Assembly (NCBI GenBank): GCA_020137815.1
Contig: CM035360.1
Coordinates: forward strand, 3,893,558-3,957,557
Source: Hormiphora californensis
Lineage: Eukaryota; Ctenophora; Tentaculata; Cydippida; Pleurobrachiidae
Length of the DNA stretch: 64,000 nt
Direction of reading: 5' to 3'
The notes under the pieces are model-generated. The model saw nothing but the letters and a program-made list of their open reading frames with translations, was not told the DNA's origin and did not search any database. Each line of letters begins with the position of its first letter. Positions within the stretch are counted from its first letter, which is position 1. Made by a program: the position numbers and the translations under genes. Positions 1 to 9,900 of the stretch are shown in pieces.

Positions 1-724
1 AGAAAATTCGTTTCATAACTTTTACACAATGGATATGCGAGCTGGATATTTTTTTGGGCTTTGGTTGGGGTCTTTTGAGTGTAAACGCAGAATGGCGGGA
101 AACGCCCAAGTTTTGGCTGAACCATTTTGTTGATTAAGGGGTACTCAATAACTTTTATTATTATTTTGTAGGTAGATTCAACGCACACATATTATACACG
201 CTCCGCAACTCGAGTGAGTTGTAGCATCAATATCATTACACACGTGATTTAATCACCTGTTAGCACAGTCTGTATCATTAACCCAACATGTCTTGGTGAG
301 TTAAAACGCAGTACGCACAATATTATCCGTGATCCTTGTGGTCTTGATGCAATTCGCATTTAAAGCTATATGATCACAGCGCATATAAATCATCGATCTC
401 TCTATCCGGTATTTTATAAGTTCTCTAATCTCCATATTTCGAAACCACAACATATATAATCCGGTTTTTCGTAACCACTTAAAACTGAGACATATTTACT
501 GATCTCTCAAACCACTACTCATGTTGGCCAGTTTTCTACGCTTTGATATTTTGTGTTGTCCAGTCTTTATCCAGACACTCATATTTTTTTTAAATATCAG
601 AATGATTCTCCTGCTGTGCCAATCTTAAGGGGCTGGTTGCACTGTCCAAGGCATCATGATAAAGCGGATTGGGGCCACTTGGGGACCTCCCAACTGGTCT
701 CGCGTGTATCAGAGTGGAGTCAGA

Positions 725-2685
725 ATGATTCTCGCCCTGCTACTCGTTTTACTGCCACTCTCCTCACCTCTCCCTGTGTACAAATCTTGGGTATCCAACC
801 CCATAATATTCGACTGGGATCTGGAGGGAAAACCTCTGGAGGTGCTCACCAACACAACTGATGGATCTGACGACTTGATAGACCTCTCATTTCCAACGGT
901 TACAACTTCTCTCAATCTCGCGGTCCGCTTCGGCTCTCCGATGCAGTTCAAGATTTATAGTTGTCAAGACGACTATGAAAACTTCACAACCAACCCACCA
1001 GAATCTCAGAACGACTCCAACTTGAGAGTTTGGAGGTTTGAAAAAACTGAAGAAGTCTTTGAAATTTGGGATGCTGACAATGATATAATTCTGATGAGTT
1101 ACAATTTCAGGTAAATTCAATTTTTTTCAATTGTTCACCCCCTTTTTATTTATTTCGTTTGTGAGTGATATTTATCTTTTTGACGTGCACAAAACAAATC
1201 CACGCAGGAAAGGGGGGTAAACAGTTGAAAAAATGACTTTAGGTAATACAGTGCTGCTTGTAGTCATATTACCGTAATGAAAATACAGTAAGGAGACGGC
1301 ACGTTGCATAACGCGCGGCAAAAAGTGCATGTGTTCAGCACGTACTAGCGCCCTGATTGGCCACGGTTGTGCGTCGTCTTACTGTATCTCCGTTTTCCAT
1401 TACCGTTTTCCCACTACAAGCGACCGTGATAGGTTTGATTTCTTGTCAACCGAAGATTGAAGAATTGACAAACTCATATAGCATTCCGTAAGACACATAT
1501 TTTTTAGTTCCAGTACGAATGCGAAATGTGAAGATTGGAAAGGGGACGTGGTAGACCGGGTTCAGTTTTGGTGGGAAATGGATGAAAGTAAACACCGGGA
1601 TACTGCATCAATCGGATACAGAGGTGAAAGTGATGAAGGTAGGTTAACTTTTTAGCTTAACCTTTTTGAATATTTTGGTAACTGATCCCTGAGAATTCCA
1701 TATAATTCATACAAATAATCCATACGTTTCAGATTGGGTCACGCCAACAAAGTTTCTCCCGTTGAATTTGGAAAAAACACAACTAAACTTTAAGACTAAT
1801 CTTGATGAAGGGGATGGCAGAAGTTTGGGATTTCTCTTTTCTGATCGCCCCAATAAGCCTCGGTTTTTTTGGTTAAATTTTGGAAAACCTATAAGATATA
1901 CGGCAATCTTTTGTAGCAGCTCGTAAGTCAATAAAAATCTGTCAGAGCATTGGCTTGACTCTATTCTCATTTCTTCAAATGTGGTCAGATCATTAGCCCG
2001 ACAGATAAAATTGTTTTGTGCGACGGGTTGGAGGCTTTTGTTCTGAGCAAGTGTCAGGACTCTGGTCACTGACAGAAATTATTAATTTCATCCTCAAAAC
2101 CAGGAACAATGCCCTAACCGGAGAACTGCCTCCTGAGCCCGATAAAATCTGGACCCTTGCCAAAACGGAGACCGATATGTCGCTATGGTGCAATGAAGTT
2201 CTGGTGTTGAATATTAGTTTCGAGGCGGTTAGTTCCCATTGTGCAACATACTGGCAGGGAGACGTGATAGAGGAAATGACGACAGTTCCCTCTTATTCAA
2301 GTGCTGCAGATCTATATCTTCACATCGGTATGTCTAAAATACAATCGAAGAGTTTAATATAACCGACGGACGTGGTAATTCAATGCTTCGTGAAGATCCG
2401 TCATCATAGTGCTTTTTCAAAATCAGCACTGGTTTATGACTTATCAACCCCCTGCTTTTGCCGCTAACAACCCTCTCGCTTACAATATACATCTTCTAGG
2501 GAGCCTGTGCCCATCGCTCTCGATCCCTGGTACAAACTACACCACTGCACCCCAACAAGTACCCGGTACCATCCTCGATATAACATGCAATGATCCGAGC
2601 TTGTGGGTGGTCGGTCACTCCAGACTGACTTGTTTGGCTAACGGGCAGTGGAGTGGAGCTGTTCCAGAGTGTAGGAAACTAGGAG
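725..2685 (+). CDS. secreted sushi (CCP)-domain protein, 5 modelled exons, 3' end uncertain
   Basis: Five exons join in phase with GT-AG sites: 725-1110, 1508-1638, 1733-1922, 2104-2327 and 2500-2685. The start at 725 gives a hydrophobic signal peptide (MILALLLVLLPLSSPLP). An in-frame ATG at 656 would add 23 unconvincing residues. The middle of the protein has several NxS/T sites and is not recognised. Exon 5 encodes one sushi domain, with cysteines in SLC, ITC, LTC and PEC and the WSGAVPEC ending typical of the fold. Sushi domains mediate extracellular protein-protein contacts. The last exon ends in phase 1, so coding continues. A candidate exon 3117-3173 (VCPFVAPLWPG) fits the phase and could join 3235 onward to a stop near 3258, but this is weak. 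Intron 1 holds a MITE and intron 3 a short palindromic repeat. Confidence 0.6.
1251..1424. mobile_element. MITE with about 45-bp imperfect terminal inverted repeats
   Basis: The left end (CTTGTAG..TACCGTAATG..ATACAGTAAG) is repeated in inverse at the right end (CTTACTGTAT..CATTACCG..CTACAAG). It lies within intron 1 of the sushi gene. No internal coding is present and no clear target-site duplication was found. Confidence 0.55.
1939..2005. repeat. short palindromic dispersed repeat (CTGTCAGAGCATTGG family), copy 1
   Basis: The unit has CTGTCAGAGCATTGG near one end and CATTAGCCCGACAG at the other, so the ends are inverted repeats and the interior carries a second half-unit. Related copies occur at 8676-8736, 55391-55431 and 56683-56733. 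This copy lies in intron 3 of the sushi gene. Confidence 0.6.
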
Positions 2686-3161
2686 GTAATATATTTATAT
2701 AATATATAAAAATATGTATAAGAGAGAAACGGAGATTGTATTATGATAAAATTATAATATCCTGGAGGGTCATGACAAGAGATAATTGAGTAGCTAGAAG
2801 GCAGAAGCATTGGATAGCCGGGCGGGGATAATTATATATGGGGCATATATGCAACTCGGCACAGTAACATCAGATATCATCATCAGTTATGGAATGTGCA
2901 GTGTGCCAAACCCCATATATCGCTTAGAAGAGTTTGAGCACCCGGTGTATAACACAAGTTATAAAACATCATTTGAAAGAATGTTTGAAGAAAAAAGATT
3001 TACATTGCACTTCACATACTCTACAATTATTCTAAAGAAGTCCAAAGTATAAATATATCATTCAGCTCTCTAAGGTATGTAGTATCATGGTAGGATATGG
3101 TTGCCATGCTACGCAGTCTGTCCATTCGTCGCGCCTCTTTGGCCCGGTGCGAGAGACTGGG

Positions 3162-3217
3162 AACATGTCAAGGGTATGGTTGCCATGGGAACATGTCAAG
3201 GGTATGGTTGTCAATTA
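3162..3217 (+). repeat. 28-bp tandem duplication carrying a candidate 5' splice site
   Basis: Two adjacent copies of GGGAACATGTCAAGG followed by GTATGGTTG. Each contains the AAGG|GTATGG donor that would end the candidate sixth exon of the upstream sushi gene, so two equivalent donors exist 28 bp apart and in different reading phase. Confidence 0.65.
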
Positions 3218-3517
3218 TTGGCACACGAATCCAGAGTACCCCAACATCTGGTTTTGACACTCACAGACCTGAAGAAAAGGTGAAATATCATTTATCTTTA
3301 ACATAGTGATGATGAAAGAAGTTCAGGTTATTTTCCAATTTCTATCATTGGACTATCACTGCCTGATAAACAACCGGCTCTTTGATTCTGTTATTCTGGT
3401 AACTAAATCAATTCCTACCCTCGGTCTACCGGATCTATGAGAAGTCCGGTAAGTCCGCAAAGTTCCTTACCTGTCCCTGTTTGTTGATGTAAGTAGGTTC
3501 CAATGTCGTACCATCCA

Positions 3518-5423
3518 TTAGGTTCCTGCGTATTCCTCATTTTCAGCTACCCTGTACTCGCACCTACAAAATATTACAATTATTAAACTTTCGTGCTATG
3601 CTGTATGGCGGAGCCACCGTGTGCTTCAGATGGGGTCGCGGCGCCAGACAGGTGCTAACTATGTAAAAAGTTCCAAAGTCTTAGTATACACTATACGTAG
3701 CTTAGGGTTAACTATCCGACCCTTTTTCGCTTTCAATCAGAAACAAAGTATAACCGGATCTGGTGGGGCTTGTCTCACAAAAGACTGTACTCTCAAAACT
3801 GGGCTGAGCACTCAGTGAGCAGCGCACACGATATTACAGTCAGTGCCTGTCTGGCGCCGCTGACCCCATCTGAGCGCACTGTTTGAGACTCAAATTGGGT
3901 CGGCGCCGCCAGCCAGACATGGAAAGTGTGGGGAGTGAAAACATTACTTGTGGGGGCAGTAGATCCTGCCGCAGAGAGCCTTCCCATAATCAGCACATCT
4001 ACAGTCGTTACATCCATCATGGAATGATTCCCCGTTGTAGGCAAAGGCTGAAAATAGGTTGAAATTCATCAATTATAATTATATGCGATATGATTTTGAA
4101 CAAGAATTATTGCATTATGTGTTCATAATGCTGAGTTTCCCTGCCCTACCGTTTCACATGTCAGTGACATTGTCACTGCCAACACTAACAGGATCAAGGC
4201 TTGGTCATAATGTAACGTGAGATGCATACGATCTAGCTGTCAGTAAACTTCTCACATAGCTTAGAGTTAGCTAACTCCCAATCTCATGACACTTGCTAAC
4301 CAGCTTTTGACATTCCAACTTAAAGTGAGAGTGGACCGAATCAGAATCGGACAAGTTTGTTGTAGGTAGTAGAGATTAGCTTTCTGAGCATTTTGCGTTT
4401 TTGCCGCTCAAAATCGACCCACCCATCACTGAGATATTTTTGTTATGTTGGGAGAACTCCTGTTTAATCAGTATGTATAAAACAGAATAGAAACAATCGT
4501 AGTGTTTTACTAACACATTCTGAATATAAGCAGTGAGGTTGACATGTCCACGCACAGAAGCAGGGCAATGCAAGCCAGCATATTAAAAATTTAAAGAATG
4601 TGTTAGTAAAACACAAGGATTGTTTCTATCCTGTTTGATAAATACTGATCCAGCAGGAATTCTCCCAACATAACAAAAATATCTCAGTGATGGGTGGGTC
4701 GATTTTGAGCGGCAAAAAGGCAAAATGCTCAGAGAGCTATTCTCTACTACCTACAACAAACTTGTCCAATTCTGATCCGGTCCACTCTCACTTTAACTAC
4801 TTATCTAACATCTCACACTCGACTCGCAAGATGAAAATGTGTATGTAACACGCGAAACGCGCGGCAGAGCATTTCATGTTTTGTTGAGTGGCGCACGCAC
4901 ACACGTCCATCAAACTGTGTCAATGAGGTGTTTGATGAAGGAGTAGCTCGTCACGGTGCGCGCGGCTCTAGTTGCTACACCGTTGCCCCTCGCAACGAAA
5001 GTGTGACCAAAATGGTCCCTCTACCGATTAGTTAGTATACCAAAATGTCGTTTTCGAATTCTAACCCTGCTATGCCTTTTTACAAAGTAAAAAGGCATAG
5101 CAGGCAGGGAAAAAATACTTGTGTGTCACACATGACTGTGTGTTGCCTAACTAGACCCTGTTTCGCGCGTCCCGCCTGCGTTCCTTTACAAATGTAAAGG
5201 GATGGTTAGAACATAAACTGTGTGTACGACATTTTAATTGTTTGTCAAAAAGTGTATCCTATGATTCAAGTATCTCATATGCCCCATGATGACACTTACT
5301 GACTTCAAGCCTGCTATCCAGATAGGCACATGGGATATTATGTCCGGAGATATACTCATCCTCGGCGATCGCGATGGCAGACGCCACGAGGACAGCAACA
5401 ACAGCAGACACGAACAGTTTCAT
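3518..5423 (-). CDS. small secreted pacifastin-like cysteine-rich protein
   Basis: Three minus-strand exons join perfectly in phase: 5423-5300, 4047-3948 and 3563-3518, encoding 89 residues and a stop. Exon 1 encodes a strong signal peptide (MKLFVSAVVAVLVASAIAIA). Exon 2 carries DGCNDCRCADYGKALC then GRIYC, matching the pacifastin pattern C-N-x-C-x-C..C-x4-C, preceded by a cysteine in exon 1. Exon 3 adds a short acidic tail after one more cysteine. Pacifastin-type domains in arthropods inhibit serine proteases; a small VWC-like module is an alternative reading. Function as an inhibitor is inference. Intron 1 contains a 0.47 kb foldback element and intron 2 a short palindromic repeat. Confidence 0.68.
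3841..3921. repeat. palindromic short repeat, CCTGTCTGGCGCCGC family
   Basis: The ends CCTGTCTGGCGCCGC and GGCGCCGCCAGCCAGACA are inverted. An inverted partial copy of the left part lies at about 3628-3655, and a third copy at 60655-60735 lies inside a tandem repeat. This one sits in intron 2 of the pacifastin-like gene. Confidence 0.55.
4324..4792. mobile_element. foldback element flanked by TTAA
   Basis: Two arms of about 215-230 bp are inverted copies of each other (left AGTGAGAGTGGACCG, right CGGTCCACTCTCACT). TTAA lies immediately outside both ends (4320-4323 and 4793-4796). TTAA target duplication is the hallmark of piggyBac-type insertion, though no transposase is encoded. It lies in intron 1 of the pacifastin-like gene. 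Confidence 0.65.
5066..5104. repeat. perfect 18-bp hairpin
   Basis: CCTGCTATGCCTTTTTAC is followed by three bases and its exact reverse complement. It lies in the first intron of the pacifastin-like gene, with no transposon ends visible around it. Confidence 0.6.
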
Positions 5424-5545
5424 TTTGAAATGAGTTGTGGATCATGGAGTTGATGGTCCTTTTATATGCATATATATGCATATATATATATATGGGCAAG
5501 GGGAAATTTGATTAATGTTTTGTAATTCTAGTGCGGTGTTACAGA

Positions 5546-5703
<158 letters not shown>

Positions 5704-6986
5704 ATCCTGCAGCCGTCCATAATTTTAAATTCAATTGTAATCAAATTAGAAGTCTTGTTTGGAGGGTGAGAAATCTTAAAACTGCAGCCTTAAAACAATA
5801 TATAATCATTCTTTTACTTTTATTTTCCTGATCATGTCTTCTTCATGGGCTTTGAATATATTCGTTTTTTAGAAATCAAGTTTATCTGTACGATCTTTGA
5901 ATATATTCATTAATTACGGTAAATCATAAACAATAAAGAAACGGATCCCTCTGGAGCCAGAGGCCTCATCCTGCAAAGCATGAAATCACCCATTCATGGC
6001 GCTCAGTAGCAATGCAGCTGTTTTTACTCAACAAGATTCGGATATACCTCGGTGATTGGCCCTAAGTACGTATAGGATGCCCATGGCAACCGCTCTCATA
6101 TCAAATCACATCAAATTAAATCAAATATGAAGTAATAAGTATAACAAACTCACGTGTAATTTGATTTCAAGTCATGTTCTATTTCTCTTCCTCACGTGTG
6201 TAGGTAAATCAAGTCATATTTGTTCAAGAGTAAACAAAGTCACACATACTGTTTCTGTTTCTTACGTCAGACTCACATCTCCAGCAGTGACACAACTCAG
6301 GTGTGGCCTGATCCAATCACATGAGTTACATCCAATCACATGAGTTACATCGCAATCCGTAGCAACCAACATCATGACACCCAGTCCCACAACAGTTGAT
6401 TCATATGGGGCCAGAGGTGTTGTTCTGGTACGCGCGATGGCACAAGAGTAGAACTAGTGGCGCGCACGTCCAGTCTAAGCAACTGTGCTGCAGGCAACTG
6501 ATCAATTTGTCACTTCCGGGTTAGCGATTTCTTGCCTTGATCGACCCTGTTTCCCGCGACCCGCCCGGGGTTTTGGGCATTCATAGATCAGCATTCAGTA
6601 CTTTGACCTGCAATCTAGTTGGGAGATGGTGCATAACAAAGTATAATTGTGGAACGGGCCGTGAAAAAAGGCTATGTATTTTATTCTCCGGATGGGATCG
6701 GGATGGTATTTGAACAATTCTAAACTCGATTGTTTAAGAAAGGGAGTATATAATCGTCTCAGGTGTATTACAGTGTTAGGTAAATAAATTAAATCCTGGT
6801 AATAAGTTAACTGCATGACATGTCGCTAAAAAGAAATAAATTAAACCCGTTTAAAACTTAAAAGATGTTTTTAAAAGTCCAGAAATACGCTCCAAAAAGC
6901 AGTAATTCTACAACTAGGTGTTAAATCTAGACACAAGTCCCACCATGGTAGCACCCACAAAAACTCTCCAGACGGACTGCATGTCA
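5704..6986. other. intergenic, no gene seen
   Basis: No convincing exon on either strand. A 19-bp direct repeat (CCAATCACATGAGTTACAT, two copies) lies at about 6312-6350. This is the spacer between the 5' end of the pacifastin-like gene and the 3' end of BMS1. Confidence 0.5.
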
Positions 6987-9900
6987 TTAGTCCATTTCCA
7001 TTTTGTCCTTCTTCGAATTCTTCTGATAGAATTTCTTCCTTTCTTGTTTTGCGTGAGTGCTCCTCTTCTCTTCAATCTTGTCCAGTTCTGGGGGAGAGGG
7101 TGGTGTGAATGATGGCAATTAATTGGATCTACAGTTCAGACTCTCTCTCTCTGTCTGACTTAGTTTCTCAGTAATCAGTATTGTCATTGCAACATTAAAA
7201 ATTTCAGATAAAATACCCCGTTCACACCAACCTTGCTGATATTAACAAACAAACAAACAAACAAACAAACAAACAAATAAACAAACAAACAAACAAACAA
7301 ACAAACAAACAAACAAATAAACAAACAAACAAATAAACAAACAAACAAACAAACAAACAAACAAACAAACAAACAAACAAACAAACAAACAAACAAACAA
7401 ACAAACAAACAAACACACAAACAAACACACAAACAAACAAACAAACAAACCTTGCTGATGTTTCGCCCGTTCTCGTTTCTTCTTCTCCAGTTTCTTCTTG
7501 TCGCTCTCCTTCTGGGCAGTAAGGAGCTGCTGCATGAGGGTGGTCAACCTTTTCTCTCCTGAAATATTACACAGACAGTTAGATGGTGTACCAACGACTA
7601 TCACAGTTCTACGTGGCACCCCCTATAGTTGAGGAAGGTGGTGAGACATACCCGGTTCTAGAACAACAGCTAAGTGGCACCCTCCCCACCCCTATAATTG
7701 AGGAAGGTGGTGGTACACATGAGACATACCCGGTTCTAGAACAACGGCTCGTTTTGTAGTGTACAACTCCTTAGTTCTTTTCTTTTCCATCTTAGGCTTT
7801 GTCTTGTACGGGAGGCTCTTTTGAAGGTTCTTGGGGACCTTCAGAGCTCTGAACTCCTGGGGTTTCCGTTCGATATCCTTGTACAGAGAATCCTGGTAGA
7901 AAGGAGGATTGTTATTAGCGGGGGAGGGATAATGGTGATTGTTTAAACTTTAACTGACCACTCTTCTCACTTCTGTGAGCGAGAGGAACGATCAGGTTTC
8001 GTGCTGACACTTGTTTTAGAGTCAAAGATTCCAAAAAATATTGAATTATTCCCATTACCTTGTTAACAGGGATAGTTTCCCCGTTAGCCCTTCTCAGTTC
8101 AGCGACAGTCCTCATTCCTGACCAGGTCTTATCAGCAGTGAGGAGATTTATAACAGGAGCGTAGAACTTGGGTATATCAACACTTACCCAGCATCGCAGG
8201 AACACTATATCAGACATTTTGATCTGGGAGGGGGATATCAGCCATTTTAATATGGGGAAAGGGGGATATCAGCCATTTTAATCTGGGGAAGGGGGCGGGG
8301 GGGGGGGGGGGTCTTGGTGATAACATGGGGCGATAAAATAGTGGGTTCTTTTATCTCTATTATCTGCAAGATCTCTCGAAACTAATTAACTATTTAAATT
8401 GATTACCTTGTCCTCAAACGAGGCTCGGAAGGATCCGGGTGGTGCAGAAAGGGCTCGTTTCACCTGACCTCTAATTCCACTGACTGTTTTAATCATGGCA
8501 CCTTCAAACTTAGGACACCTGCGAGAATGTAATTTTAGATATAGTTCACTAGACGTTCCTTCTTTTAACGAGGACTAGGAGTCAGGAGAACTATGAAAGG
8601 CTCCTGCTGTCCTACAAGTTACAAACACTACTTGATGAACGAGGAGGATGGTAGATCGTTTCATGCTGATCAGACCTGTCAGAGCATTGGCCTGAGCGCG
8701 CGAGAAAGCTGTGGTCAGAGCACTGGCAGCTGACAGAGCTGCAGACATTACACGGCGTGCCTGGTGAAATTTTAACACGACCTAGCATGCTGCGGGAAAC
8801 CACCACTTGTACGTGGTAGCTGAGGGTCTACAGAATGGCGCTACGGTGCGGGAAAAAAAATCCATGCCCTAAAATCTTTTTTTTACTTTTATTTGATTTG
8901 GGTCAAAATTGGCTGTATTAAACGTGGTCCCGAAAAATCCATAATGACTTAGCACACGAAATATGTCACCCCCACCTATTTTTGCACGTAGAATCGATTG
9001 CCGTTGAAGTCGAATCTCTAAAATGACTGTAAAATGGTCAAAAGTTGATTTTTTACCATTTTTTGGAGGTTTTTGGCCCCTAAACCATTGAAAACGTTGA
9101 GATAGGAATTTGAAACTAGTGCCAATCGTTAAAATGGTCATTTTTCTACCAAGAACCAAGTTTTCGTGTATATCCGATTTATGGTTAGATTTGGGCAAAT
9201 TGTTGAAATCTGCCAACTAGGAGAACCGTAACTTGATTTTCTTGTTTTTTGGATTTTGGCATTTTTGACAAACTTCTGATTGAAATGGCCAGTCGGGACC
9301 ATGCTTAAGTTGTTTATGGGACAATTTTCGACTAAAATCCAAGATTTCATACCAATCCAATAACAGATCGTTGATTTATAGAAAATTTGCGTAGGCAAAA
9401 CGGTCAAAATAAGCAAGAAAAGTTGTTATTTTGACCGTTTTGCCTACGCAAATTTTCTATAAATCAACGATCTGTTATTGGATTGGTATGAAATCTTGGA
9501 TTTTAGTCGAAAATTGTCCCATAAACAACTTAAGCATGGTCCCGACTGGCCATTTCAATCAGAAGTTTGTCAAAAATGCCAAAATCCAAAAAACAAGAAA
9601 ATCAAGTTACGGTTCTCCTAGTTGGCAGATTTCAACAATTTGCCCAAATCTAACCATAAATCGGATATACACGAAAACTTGGTTCTTGGTAGAAAAATGA
9701 CCATTTTAACGATTGGCACTAGTTTCAAATTCCTATCTCAACGTTTTCAATGGTTTAGGGGCCAAAAACCTCCAAAAAATGGTAAAAAATCATCTTTTGA
9801 CCATTTTACAGTCATTTTAGAGATTCGACTTCAACGGCAATCGATTCTACGTGCAAAAATAGGTGGGGGTGACATATTTCGTGTGCTAAGTCATTATGGA

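Noticed and set aside
7184-7619. Long Cys/Phe/Val/Leu-repeat frames on the minus strand
   Set aside because: Translation of (AAAC)n. Only the part from 7558 to 7451 is real coding sequence, as BMS1 exon 21.
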